Both the position numbers and the translations under genes were made by a program. Below the pieces are notes generated by a model that worked only from the letters and a program-made list of their open reading frames with translations, did not search any database and was not told the DNA's origin. A DNA stretch of 64,000 nucleotides. It comes from JAEUMW01 sp963734295. Its GTDB lineage: Bacteria > Pseudomonadota > Gammaproteobacteria > Burkholderiales > JAEUMW01. The stretch is taken from positions 987,888-1,051,887 of the forward strand of contig CAVTGS010000012.1 in assembly GCA_963734295.1 (NCBI GenBank), written 5' to 3'. Positions 35,002 to 44,971 of this stretch are shown piece after piece (the first letter of the stretch is position 1; every line of letters begins with the position of its first letter).

Positions 35002-36265
35002 ATGGCGAAGCGAAATGCCTTTTACGCCCAGTCCGGCGGCGTCACTGCCGTCATCAACGCGTCCGCCTGCGGCGTCATCGAAACGGCGCGCCGGCACAAG
35101 GACCAGATCGGCAAGGTCTACGCCGGCAGGAACGGCATCATCGGCGCGCTGACGGAAGACTTGATCGACACCGGCAAGGAATCGGCGGACGCGATCGCGG
35201 CCCTGCGCCACACGCCGTCGGGCGCGTTCGGTTCCTGCCGCTTCAAGCTGAAGGGTCTGGAGGAAAGCCGCGCCCAGTACGAGCGCCTGATCGAGGTGTT
35301 CAAGGCGCACAACATCGGCTACTTCTTCTACAACGGCGGCGGCGACTCCGCCGACACCTGCCTCAAGGTGTCGCAGCTCGCCGAGACCATGGGCTACCCG
35401 ATCCAGGCCATCCACGTCCCGAAGACGGTGGACAACGACCTGCCCGATCACCGACAACTGCCCCGGCTTCGGCTCGGTCGCGAAGTACATCGCCGTCTCC
35501 ACGCTCGAAGCGTGCTTCGACGTCGCCTCCATGGCCAAGACATCGACCAAGGTCTTCGTGCTGGAGGTAATGGGGCGCCACGCCGGCTGGATCGCGGCTG
35601 CCGGCGCGCTCGCCGCAAGAAAGGAGGGCGATCTGCCGATCCTCGTCCTGTTCCCGGAAGTGAAGTTCGATCAAGCCAAGTTCCTCGCCAAGGTCGAAGC
35701 GATGGTGAAGGAGCAGGGCTACTGCTCCGTGGTGGTGTCCGAGGGCGTGCAGGGCCCGGACGGCAAGTTCCTGTCCGACCAGGGCCTGCGCGATGCTTTC
35801 GGCCACGCGCAATTGGGCGGGGTCGCGCCGGTGATCGCCAACATCGTCAAGGAGAGCCTCAACCTCAAGTTCCACTGGGGCGTGGCCGACTACCTGCAGC
35901 GCGCCGCGCGCCACATCGCATCCAAAACCGACGTGAGCCAGGCCTATGCCGTGGGCAAGGCGGCGGTCGAGGCGGCGCTGAAGGGGCGCAACTCGGTGAT
36001 GCCGGCGATCAAGCGCGTGTCGAATCGACCCTACAAGTGGAAGATCGAGCTCGCCGATCTGAAGGATGTCGCCAACAAGGAGAAGTTCATGCCGGAGGAC
36101 TTCATCACCGAAGACGGCTTCGGCATCACCCGGAAGTGTCGGACCTACCTCGAGCCGCTGATCGCCGGCGAAGACTACCCGCCCTACTCGGGCGGCCTGC
36201 CGGACTACGTGCGGCTGAAGAACGCCCCGGTCGCGAAGAAGCTGTCGACCGCCTTCAAGGTCTAA
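35002..36265 (+). CDS. pfp: PPi-dependent 6-phosphofructokinase type, one +1 frameshift
   Basis: It phosphorylates fructose 6-phosphate reversibly. The phosphoryl donor is inferred as pyrophosphate from two marker residues: Asp-115 in NGGGDSADT (Gly in ATP enzymes) and Lys-141 in PKTVDNDLP (Gly in ATP enzymes). An extra G at 35446 (CCC-G-ATC) breaks the frame. Removing it restores PITDNCPGFGSVAKYI and the catalytic MGRHAGWIA block, giving 420 residues. It lies 47 bases after adk and 134 before the pyrophosphatase gene, a linkage that fits PPi metabolism. Confidence 0.88.
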
Positions 36266-36399
36266 CGCTCCGAGCTCGGCGCCAGGTCCGGCTGGCACCG
36301 AGCGGTCAGGACCGGTAGAATCGCGGGTTTTGCAGGAACGGGCCGAGCAGGGCCGGCCCCAAAACGTAAGCCCGCACGCGTCTTCAATAGGGGAGTCTC

Positions 36400-38838
36400 A
36401 TGGGAGCAGGTCTCGCATTCGCGCTCGTTTGCGCGGTAATCGCCATTCTCTACGGCGCCGTGTCCATCAAATGGATTCTGGCCCAGCCCGCAGGTAATCC
36501 GCGCATGCAGGAAATCGCCACTGCCATCCAGCAGGGCGCTTCCGCATATCTGAACCGCCAGTACACGACGATCGCCATCGTTGGCGTAATTTTGTTCCTG
36601 GTCATCGCCTTCACGCCCGGCCTCGGCTGGCCGACCGCGATCGGCTTCCTGATCGGTGCAGTGTTATCCGGCCTGACCGGCTACATCGGCATGAACGTGT
36701 CGGTCCGCGCGAACGTGCGCACGGCCGAAGCCGCGCGCACCGGTCTGAACGAAGCGCTCACCGTAGCCTTCCGGGGCGGCGCCATCACCGGGATGCTCGT
36801 CGTGGGCCTGGGTCTGCTCGGCGTGGCCGGCTACTACGCGATCCTGCTCGGCAGCGCCACCCACGGCGAATCGGTGGCGGAAGTCATCAAGCCGCTGGTG
36901 GGACTCGCCTTCGGTGGCTCGCTGATTTCGATCTTCGCGCGACTCGGCGGCGGTATCTTCACCAAGGGGGCGGACGTAGGGGCCGACCTCGTGGGCAAGG
37001 TCGAAGCCGGCATTCCGGAGGACGACCCGCGCAACCCGGCGGTGATCGCGGACAACGTCGGTGACAACGTGGGCGACTGCGCGGGCATGGCGGCCGACCT
37101 CTTCGAGACCTATGCCGTGACCACGGTGGCCACCATGCTGCTGGGCGCGTTGCTGTTCTCCAAACCCGAGATTGCCGGCAATGCGGTGGTGTACCCGCTC
37201 GCGATCGGAGGTCTGTCGATCATCGCCTCCATCATCGGGGCGATGTTCGTGAAGGCCACACCCGGCAAGAAGATCATGAATGCGCTCTACCGCGGCCTGA
37301 TCGTCGCGGGCGTGATCGCGGCCATCGCGTACTACCCCATCACCCAATGGCTGATGGGAAACATCGCGGAACAGTATCCCGGGCTGTCGGTGATGCGGAT
37401 CTATCTCTCGGCGCTGGTGGGCCTGGTGCTGACCGGCCTCATGGTCGTCATCACCGAGTACTACACCGGCACCGACTTCCAGCCGGTGCGCCACGTCGCG
37501 CAGGCGTCCACCACCGGCCACGCCACCAACATCATTGCCGGGATCGGCGTTTCCATGCGCGCGACTGCGTGGCCCGTGCTCTCGGTGTGTCTGGCCATTC
37601 TCGTCTCCTTCTGGCTCGCCGGTCTTTACGGCATCGCGATCGCGGCCACCTCGATGCTGTCCATGACCGGCATCATCGTGGCGCTCGATGCCTATGGCCC
37701 GATCACCGACAACGCGGGCGGCATCGCCGAGATGGCGGAGCTGCCGAAGTCGGTACGCGACATCACCGATCCCCTCGACGCCGTCGGCAACACGACCAAG
37801 GCGGTCACCAAGGGCTACGCAATCGGCTCCGCGGGCCTCGCAGCGCTCGTGCTCTTCGCCGACTATACCCACGCCCTCGAGGCGAGCGGCAGCGTGCTGT
37901 CGTTCGATCTCTCGAATCACATGGTGATCGTGGGTCTGTTTATCGGCGGCTTGATTCCCTACCTCTTCGCTGCGATGGGGATGGAGGCCGTCGGCCGCGC
38001 CGCGGGCGCGGTAGTGGTGGAAGTTCGCCGTCAGTTCAAGGAGATCCCCGGCATCATGGCGGGCACGGCCAAACCGGATTACTCCCGCGCGGTCGACATG
38101 CTCACCAAGGCAGCCATCAAGGAGATGATCGTTCCGTCGCTCCTTCCGGTGCTGGTGCCGATCGTCGTCGGGCTGGTACTGGGTCCCCAGGCCCTGGGCG
38201 GGGTGCTGATGGGCTCGATCATCACCGGCCTCTTCGTCGCCATTTCGATGACGACCGGCGGCGGCGCCTGGGACAACGCGAAGAAATATATCGAGGACGG
38301 CAACTACGGTGGCAAGGGATCGGATGCCCACAAGGCTGCGGTGACGGGCGATACCGTGGGCGATCCGTACAAGGATACGGCCGGGCCCGCGGTGAACCCG
38401 CTCATCAAGATCATCAACATCGTCGCGCTCATGATCGTGCCGCTCATTGGCGGCGGGGGTCAGCACGCGGCGGCGATCCCTGCGGCTTCGCATGGCCCGG
38501 CAGCGGGCGTCGTCGTGGCGGTCGTACCGGTCAAGGTGTTCTTCGAAGTCGGTCAGATCGTGTTGACGGACGCCGGCAAGAAGACCGTAATCGACTTCGC
38601 GGAGGCGATGAAGAAGGACGGTACGGTCGTGGCGGAGATCACCGGCTACACCGACCAGACCGGGGACCCGGAGCAGAACAAGGAGATCGCGAAGAATCGG
38701 GCCAAGGCCGTACAGGAACAGCTCAAATCCGCCGGCGTCGCGGAAAACCGCATTCGGCTGCAGCCTCCGGCGAACGCGATGACTGGCGCAGGTGCGGACG
38801 CGGAAGCGCGGCGCGTCGAGATCACGCCCAAGAAGTAA
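36400..38838 (+). CDS. hppA: K+-independent H+-translocating pyrophosphatase with C-terminal OmpA-like domain
   Basis: The first 700 or so residues are a complete membrane pyrophosphatase with about 16 spans, coupling PPi hydrolysis to proton export. Catalytic motifs: GADVGADLVGKVEAGIPEDD, DDPRNPAVIADNVGDNVGDC (from residue 208) and, near the end, GDTVGDPYKDTAGPAVNP. Lys-467 in GNTTKAVTKG is the marker of the potassium-independent class. Residues 711-812 form an added OmpA/MotB-like domain (FFEVGQIVLTDAGKKTV; ITGYTDQTGDPEQNKEIAKNRAKAV). Since the pyrophosphatase C-terminus faces away from the cytoplasm, this domain should be periplasmic. GGGGAG precedes the ATG. A strong terminator follows. 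Confidence 0.93.
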   Translation: MGAGLAFALVCAVIAILYGAVSIKWILAQPAGNPRMQEIATAIQQGASAYLNRQYTTIAIVGVILFLVIAFTPGLGWPTAIGFLIGAVLSGLTGYIGMNVSVRANVRTAEAARTGLNEALTVAFRGGAITGMLVVGLGLLGVAGYYAILLGSATHGESVAEVIKPLVGLAFGGSLISIFARLGGGIFTKGADVGADLVGKVEAGIPEDDPRNPAVIADNVGDNVGDCAGMAADLFETYAVTTVATMLLGALLFSKPEIAGNAVVYPLAIGGLSIIASIIGAMFVKATPGKKIMNALYRGLIVAGVIAAIAYYPITQWLMGNIAEQYPGLSVMRIYLSALVGLVLTGLMVVITEYYTGTDFQPVRHVAQASTTGHATNIIAGIGVSMRATAWPVLSVCLAILVSFWLAGLYGIAIAATSMLSMTGIIVALDAYGPITDNAGGIAEMAELPKSVRDITDPLDAVGNTTKAVTKGYAIGSAGLAALVLFADYTHALEASGSVLSFDLSNHMVIVGLFIGGLIPYLFAAMGMEAVGRAAGAVVVEVRRQFKEIPGIMAGTAKPDYSRAVDMLTKAAIKEMIVPSLLPVLVPIVVGLVLGPQALGGVLMGSIITGLFVAISMTTGGGAWDNAKKYIEDGNYGGKGSDAHKAAVTGDTVGDPYKDTAGPAVNPLIKIINIVALMIVPLIGGGGQHAAAIPAASHGPAAGVVVAVVPVKVFFEVGQIVLTDAGKKTVIDFAEAMKKDGTVVAEITGYTDQTGDPEQNKEIAKNRAKAVQEQLKSAGVAENRIRLQPPANAMTGAGADAEARRVEITPKK

Positions 38839-38859
38839 GGTACGCTTCCGCGGAAGCGG

Positions 38860-38892
38860 GAAGGGGCGGGTGTTCCCGCCCTTTTTATTTTT
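38860..38892 (+). terminator. Rho-independent terminator after hppA
   Basis: GGGCGGG / CCCGCCC with a four-base loop is followed by TTTTTATTTTTT. A second small palindrome, GCTTCCGCGGAAGC, lies just upstream. The terminator ends only 12 bases before the GlcG-like ATG. Confidence 0.92.
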
Positions 38893-38903
38893 TCGGGGGT
38901 CCC

Positions 38904-39311
38904 ATGCACCTGCACAAGCGCGTTCTCACCCTGGAAGAAGCGAAGCGGATGGCGGCCGCCGCCGAGGCGAAAGCGGCCGCGGAGGGATGGCCGGTGGCGA
39001 TCGCTGTCGTGGACGACGGCGGTCACCTGCTGTGCCTCTATCGACTCGATGGCACGCAACTCGGCAGCATCGAGGGGGCGATCGAGAAGTCCCGCTCGGC
39101 GGTGCTCTACAAGCGACCGACCAAGTCGTGGGAGGAACGCCTGGCGGAAGGGAAGATCGGCTACCTCAACCTGCCCGGACTGGTGCCGGTCGAAGGCGGT
39201 ATCCCCGTCATCCTCGACAACCAGATCGTGGGCGGCATCGGCGTGTCCGGGGTGAGATCCGGCGAAGATGCGGTAATCGCCCAGGCTGGACTGAACGCGC
39301 TGCTCGGCTGA
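38904..39311 (+). CDS. GlcG/HbpS-family protein
   Basis: The 135-residue protein has the family core AVVDDGGHLLCLYRLDGTQLGSIEGAIEKSRSAVLYKRPT and GGIGVSGVRSGEDAVIAQAG. The family includes heme-binding HbpS and GlcG of unknown role. There is no signal peptide, so it is probably cytoplasmic. It starts directly after the hppA terminator, so low-level read-through or an internal promoter must express it. It converges on fbaB. Confidence 0.88.
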   Translation: MHLHKRVLTLEEAKRMAAAAEAKAAAEGWPVAIAVVDDGGHLLCLYRLDGTQLGSIEGAIEKSRSAVLYKRPTKSWEERLAEGKIGYLNLPGLVPVEGGIPVILDNQIVGGIGVSGVRSGEDAVIAQAGLNALLG

Positions 39312-39330
39312 CCGCGCGTCCCCGGAGGCT

Positions 39331-39357
39331 GCAAAAGAAAACGGCCTGCCCGCAGGC
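39331..39357 (-). terminator. Terminator after fbaB
   Basis: On the minus strand GCCTGC / GCAGGC with a two-base loop, extended by flanking pairs, is followed by CGTTTTCTTTTGC. It lies 31 bases past the fbaB stop. Confidence 0.75.
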
Positions 39358-39387
39358 AGACCGGTCTTGGTGAGCGGAGCGCGATCG

Positions 39388-40458
<1,071 letters not shown>

Positions 40459-40601
40459 TTGGTTTCTCCCTCTTCGCCCCGGACCCGCTCCGGTGAAGCC
40501 GCCATTATCCTGCCGCGAGCCGCCGCGGTAAACTCCTAATCGCGTCATTTGCGCGGCCCCGATGCGGGCGTAACATTGCGATTTATCAATAGGTAACTTC
40601 C

Positions 40602-41123
40602 ATGAAATACGCGCTCGGCGAACGCCGGATCGAGACTCACGGCGACCACTGGATCGCTCCCGATGCGGTGGTCATGGGCTCGGTGGTGCTGGAGCGCAAC
40701 GCAAGCATCTGGTGGCAATGCGTCGTGCGCGGCGACAGCGATGTCATCACCATCGGCGAGAACTCCAACGTCCAGGATGCGTGCGTGCTGCACACCGATC
40801 CCGGCATCCGCCTCACCATCGGCAGGAACGTTAGCATCGGCCATCTCGTGATGCTGCACGGCTGCACCATCGGCGACAACTCGCTCATCGGCATCCGCAG
40901 CACGATCCTGAATCGCGCGGTGATCGGGAAGAACTGCCTGATCGGGGCCGGGGCGCTGATCACGGAGGGGAAAGAGATTCCCGACGGCTCGGTGGTGATG
41001 GGCGCGCCAGGGCGCATCGTGCGCCAGGTGACCGCGGACGAGATCGCACACTTCCGCGAGATCGCCGATCACTACGTCGAGAACTTCAAGCGCTATCAGC
41101 AGGAACTGCGCGCGGAGGGCTGA
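40602..41123 (+). CDS. Gamma-class carbonic anhydrase-like hexapeptide protein
   Basis: The 173-residue left-handed beta-helix protein has hexapeptide repeats (ITIGENSNVQDACVLHTD; ISRLTIGRNV-like turns; IGDNSLIGIRSTILN) and metal-ligand histidines in VLHTDPG and IGHLVMLHGC. It belongs to the YrdA/CaiE gamma carbonic anhydrase group, many members of which have unproven activity. It is divergent from fbaB across 143 bases and convergent with radC. Confidence 0.9.
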   Translation: MKYALGERRIETHGDHWIAPDAVVMGSVVLERNASIWWQCVVRGDSDVITIGENSNVQDACVLHTDPGIRLTIGRNVSIGHLVMLHGCTIGDNSLIGIRSTILNRAVIGKNCLIGAGALITEGKEIPDGSVVMGAPGRIVRQVTADEIAHFREIADHYVENFKRYQQELRAEG

Positions 41124-41145
41124 TCCGGTCCGCGGCGCGCTCGCG

Positions 41146-41823
41146 CTACAGCAGCCCGCGCTCGGCGAACGAGACCGTGGTACCCCGCCCGACCACGAAA
41201 TGGTCGAGCACCTTGATGTCGACCAGGGCGAGCGCCTGTTTGAGCGCCGTAGTGAGAAGCTCGTCGGCGCGGCTGGGTTCGGCCACGCCCGAGGGATGGT
41301 TGTGGGCGAAGATCACGGCGGCGGCGTTGTGGGCGAGGGCGAGCTTCACCACCTCGCGCGGGTAGACGCTCGTTTGCGTGAGCGTGCCGCGGAAGAGCTC
41401 GTCCACCGCGATGAGGCGATTCTGGGCGTCCAGGCAGAGCACCATGAAGACTTCATACGGGCGCGCTTCGATGGCAAGGCGCAGGTAATCCCGCACCGCC
41501 TGCGGCGAGCTCAAGCCCACGCCCTGCCGCAGCTCTTCGACGAGCCCCCTCCGCGCAAGCTCGACCACCGCCATCAACTGCGTCGCCTTCGCCGGTCCGA
41601 CGCCGACAAGCTCGGCGAGCGCCTCGAAGCGGGCGTCCGCGAGCCGCCTCAGGCTCCCGTCGAAGCGTGCGAGGAGCGCCCGAGCGAGATCGAGCGCGCT
41701 TTGTCCGGCGCTGCCCGTGCGCAGGAAGATCGCGAGCAATTCGGCATCGGAGAGTTGGCTGGCGCCGTGCCGGAGCAGTCGTTCCCGCGGTCGCTCGTGC
41801 TCGGGCCAGTCGCTGATGGGCAT
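41146..41823 (-). CDS. radC: RadC-family JAB/MPN-domain protein
   Basis: The 225-residue protein has an N-terminal helix-hairpin-helix (ALAELVGVGPAKATQLMAVVEL) and a C-terminal metalloprotease-like JAMM domain with HNHPSGVAEPSRAD. The family was named for DNA repair but that role is disputed. Complete; divergent from coaBC, as in many proteobacteria. Confidence 0.93.
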   Translation of the reverse strand: MPISDWPEHERPRERLLRHGASQLSDAELLAIFLRTGSAGQSALDLARALLARFDGSLRRLADARFEALAELVGVGPAKATQLMAVVELARRGLVEELRQGVGLSSPQAVRDYLRLAIEARPYEVFMVLCLDAQNRLIAVDELFRGTLTQTSVYPREVVKLALAHNAAAVIFAHNHPSGVAEPSRADELLTTALKQALALVDIKVLDHFVVGRGTTVSFAERGLL

Positions 41824-41961
41824 GAGGGTCGGGAATCCGGAAGGGGTGGACGAGAGGGAAGAGCGGCTCCGCGCCTCGCAAGCCTCGGGCCACGGCGGCG
41901 CGGTTTCTCGGCCCCCGGCGATGGTTTACACTCCGCCCTCTCGCGATCGCTCCCGACCGCC

Positions 41962-43203
41962 ATGGCCACCTCCCAGCGCAGGCGCTTACTCATCGGCTTG
42001 ACCGGCGGCATCGCCACGTACAAGGTGGCGGAGCTCGCGCGCCTCATGGTGAAGGAGGGGTTCGACCTGCAGATCGTCATGACCGAGGCCGCCACGCGTT
42101 TCGTCGGGCCGGCGACCTTCCAGGCGCTCACCGGCAAGCCGGTGTTCACCGACATGTGGGATCCGCGGGCCGCGAGCGGCATGGCCCATATCGAGCTCTC
42201 GCGCGACCGCGATGCGATCGTCGTCGCGCCGGCCTCCGCGGATTTCATGGCGAAGCTCGCTCACGGTCACGCCGACGATCTGCTCACGACGCTCTGCCTC
42301 GCGCGCGAGTGCCCGCTCATCGTGGCGCCCGCGATGAATCGCCAGATGTGGGAGAACCCGGCCACCCAACGCAATCGCGCGCAGCTCGAGAACGACGGCG
42401 TGATCCTGCTCGGCCCCGCTGCGGGTGAGCAAGCCTGCGGGGAAACGGGCATGGGCCGGTTGCTCGAACCCGAGGAACTGCTGCAGGGAATCGTCGGCGC
42501 CTTGCAGCCGAAACTGCTGGCGGGCAGGCGGGTGCTGATCACGGCTGGTCCGACGTCCGAGGCAATCGATCCGGTGCGCGTCATCACCAACCTGAGCTCC
42601 GGCAAGATGGGTTACGCCCTCGCGCGGGCGGCGCACGAGGCGGGCGCTGCCGTCACCCTGATCTCGGGGCGGACCTGCCTGCCGGCGCCGTTCGGGGTCA
42701 CGCGCCTCGACGTGGTGAGCGCGGCGGACATGTTCGCATGCGTGCAGGCGCACCTTGCCACGAGCGACATCTTCGTCAGCGTCGCGGCCGTTGCAGATTA
42801 CCGCCCGGCGCGACCGGCCGCGCAGAAGATCAAGAAGCGCGATCGGCCGGAAACCCTCGAGTTGATCCCGAACCCGGACATCCTCGGCTACGTGGCCGCA
42901 CGGCCCGGCGCGCCCTTCTGCGTCGGCTTCGCGGCCGAGACCGAACTGCTCGAGGAGCACGCCCAGGCCAAGCGGCGCGAGAAGAAGATCCCGCTGCTTG
43001 CCGCCAACCTCGTCCAGGATGCACTCGGTGCCGAGGACAATGCGCTCATCCTGTTCGACGACTCGGGCCGGCACGAGCTCGCGCGCGCACCCAAGCTCGA
43101 GCTCGCGCGGCAGCTCATCGCCCGGATCGCCGATCTGGTAGGGCGTACCCCGCCCGCATGCTCGTCCCCGCCCCAGGACAAGCCGCGCGCGGTGCCCGGA
43201 TGA
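41962..43203 (+). CDS. coaBC: Bifunctional CoaBC (phosphopantothenoylcysteine decarboxylase / synthetase)
   Basis: This carries out two steps of coenzyme A synthesis. The N-terminal CoaC flavoprotein half has GLTGGIATYK, the active-site His region GMAHIELSRD and the PAMNRQMW motif. The C-terminal CoaB half has ITAGPTSEAIDPVRVITNLSSG and AVADYRP with the Lys-rich loop KIKKRD. The 413-residue start at 41962 matches the family; a longer frame runs antisense to radC. Its stop overlaps the dut start (ATGA). Confidence 0.95.
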   Translation: MATSQRRRLLIGLTGGIATYKVAELARLMVKEGFDLQIVMTEAATRFVGPATFQALTGKPVFTDMWDPRAASGMAHIELSRDRDAIVVAPASADFMAKLAHGHADDLLTTLCLARECPLIVAPAMNRQMWENPATQRNRAQLENDGVILLGPAAGEQACGETGMGRLLEPEELLQGIVGALQPKLLAGRRVLITAGPTSEAIDPVRVITNLSSGKMGYALARAAHEAGAAVTLISGRTCLPAPFGVTRLDVVSAADMFACVQAHLATSDIFVSVAAVADYRPARPAAQKIKKRDRPETLELIPNPDILGYVAARPGAPFCVGFAAETELLEEHAQAKRREKKIPLLAANLVQDALGAEDNALILFDDSGRHELARAPKLELARQLIARIADLVGRTPPACSSPPQDKPRAVPG

Positions 43204-43649
43204 GAGCCATCGACGTGAAGGTGCTCGATCCGCGCTTGCAGGCGCATCTGCCGGCTTACGCCACGCCGGGTTCCGCGGGTCTCGATCTGCGCGCCTGCAT
43301 CGACCACGTGCGCACGGTGAATCCCGGCGAAGCGGACCTCGTCGCCACCGGCATCGCGATCCATCTGGCCGACCCCGGTCTCGCCGCGATGGTCCTGCCC
43401 CGATCGGGCCTCGGTCACCGGCATGGCATCGTGCTCGGCAATCTGGTCGGCCTGATCGATTCGGACTATCAGGGCCAGATTTTCGTATCGCTCTGGAATC
43501 GCGGCCGGGTACCGTTCATCCTGAATCCGCTCGAACGCATCGCCCAGCTCGTGGTCGTACCCGTGTTCCGGGTCGCGTTCAACGTCGTGAGCGAGTTTTC
43601 GGAGAGCGAGCGCGGCGCGGGTGGTTTCGGCAGCACGGGCAAGCACTAG
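43200..43649 (+). CDS. dut: Deoxyuridine 5'-triphosphate nucleotidohydrolase
   Basis: This trimeric dUTPase hydrolyses dUTP to dUMP and PPi. All five motifs are present in its 149 residues: PGSAGLDLRA, PRSGLGHRHGI, GLIDSDYQGQI, ERIAQLVVVPV and RGAGGFGSTG. It is translationally coupled to coaBC by a four-base overlap. Confidence 0.96.
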   Translation: MRAIDVKVLDPRLQAHLPAYATPGSAGLDLRACIDHVRTVNPGEADLVATGIAIHLADPGLAAMVLPRSGLGHRHGIVLGNLVGLIDSDYQGQIFVSLWNRGRVPFILNPLERIAQLVVVPVFRVAFNVVSEFSESERGAGGFGSTGKH

Positions 43650-43964
43650 CCAGACGGTCCCTGCCGCCCGTCGTTTCGTTTCTTCCGCCTGTCTGGCGCG
43701 TTTCTCGCTCTGCCCGTCACGTCCCCCCAAGTTCCGGCTGCAAGGTGCACACGCCGCAATGAGCCCTCTTCTTCTCGTGCTGGACACAGCTCCCCCAGTG
43801 GACTGCACTCGGCGGCGGGCCAGCGAGGAGTCCCGACGGCACCCGCAGGGATTTCCCGACCCATCCTCAAGCCAAGAATCCGGGTGCTGCAATTCGGCGG
43901 CCGATGCGCTATGCTGCGGCGCGATAGGTGCGCCGATACCGCCGCCAACGTCCCGCCCACGACC
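43650..43964. other. Intergenic region after dut
   Basis: These 315 bases show no gene I can support. A weak hairpin (ACGG / CCGT) followed by a T-rich run at about 43656-43685 may terminate dut transcription. No promoter stands out. Confidence 0.4.
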
Positions 43965-44447
43965 ATGCCGCATAGCGTGAAGATCCGCCTCGCCAGACCG
44001 GCGGACATGTTCCCCATCTCCCGCATGTCGCGCGAGCTGATCGAGGCAGGACTCGGCTGGGCCTGGACCCCGGCGCGCGTGGGCCGAGAGATCCTCTCGC
44101 CCGAGACCGTGGTGCTGACCGGCTGCCACGGCGAGGTGGTCGTCGCGTTCGCCATCATGCATTTCGGCGACGAGACCGCACACCTGAATCTGCTCGCGGT
44201 CGAGCCCGAGTACCAGCGCGCGGGCATCGGCCGGCGCCTCATGCTCTGGCTCGAGGAATCGGCGCTCACTGCGGGCATTACGGAGATCGGTCTCGAGCTT
44301 CGCGCGAGCAACGATGCCGGCCGCCGCTTCTACTACGGCCTCGGCTACCATGAGACGAGCATCGTTCCCGGCTACTATCGCGGTCGCGAAGCGGCGATCC
44401 GGATGACGCGCACGCTGCGCCCGGCGATCGCGCACGACGCCGGATAA
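43965..44447 (+). CDS. GNAT-family N-acetyltransferase (RimI-like)
   Basis: The 160-residue GNAT protein has the acetyl-CoA loop EPEYQRAGIGRRLMLWLEE (Q/RxxGxG/A pattern) and the C-terminal NDAGRRFYYGLGYHE strand-helix. It resembles RimI-type ribosomal-protein or amino-acid acetyltransferases, but the substrate is unknown. ATG at 43965 is preferred because the domain starts there; the frame is open 27 codons upstream. Confidence 0.82.
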   Translation: MPHSVKIRLARPADMFPISRMSRELIEAGLGWAWTPARVGREILSPETVVLTGCHGEVVVAFAIMHFGDETAHLNLLAVEPEYQRAGIGRRLMLWLEESALTAGITEIGLELRASNDAGRRFYYGLGYHETSIVPGYYRGREAAIRMTRTLRPAIAHDAG

Positions 44448-44497
44448 CGTCCCGGCCGCGGGCGCGCGACCGCGGTCTCGCCGAATCCCGTGACATC

Positions 44498-44890
44498 ATG
44501 AATCCGCGCCCGCATTCCGCCATCGTCCTCTTCGCGCACGGCGCCCGCGATCCCGAATGGGCCAAACCGTTCGCGGCCATCAAGACGCGCATCGAACGCG
44601 AACTGCCCGGCGTGCCGGTCGCCCTCGCGTTTCTCGAATTCATGTCGCCCACGCTCGATCAAGCGGTCGATGTGCTCGTCGCCGGCGGTGCCGACATGAT
44701 CGACGTGGTACCGGTCTTCATGGCCCGCGCCGGCCACGTGAAGCGCGATCTTCCCCTCCTGGTGGAAGCCCTGCGCGGCGCGCATCCCCGTGTCTCGATC
44801 CGGCTTGCGCCAGCGGTCGGCGAGGTGGACCCGGTCATGGACGCGATCGCCGGGTGGGTGGTCGCTCTCGCCCGGCGACCGAGCGCCTGA
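44498..44890 (+). CDS. CbiX-type chelatase (short form)
   Basis: This 130-residue single-domain cobalto-/ferro-chelatase-like protein has the metal-ligand His in IVLFAHGARDPEW and a second in RAGHVKRDLP. Family members insert cobalt or iron into sirohydrochlorin as homodimers. No other tetrapyrrole genes are nearby, so cobalt versus iron use cannot be judged. Confidence 0.85.
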   Translation: MNPRPHSAIVLFAHGARDPEWAKPFAAIKTRIERELPGVPVALAFLEFMSPTLDQAVDVLVAGGADMIDVVPVFMARAGHVKRDLPLLVEALRGAHPRVSIRLAPAVGEVDPVMDAIAGWVVALARRPSA

Positions 44891-44971
44891 AGCGTTCCGA
44901 TCGGCCTCGTCTGCGGTGTCCCGCTGCCGGGGCGCCGCTGCGTACGTAGTACACTCTCGTCGGGAAGCCGA

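Noticed and set aside
34700..35500. Fusion of adenylate kinase and phosphofructokinase in one 693-codon frame
   Set aside because: The frame joins them only through two single-base insertions; each gene has its own start, stop and conserved end once these are removed.
36664..38493. Minus-strand frame of 609 codons opposite hppA
   Set aside because: His/Arg/Asp-rich shadow of a hydrophobic membrane protein; hppA has all catalytic motifs.
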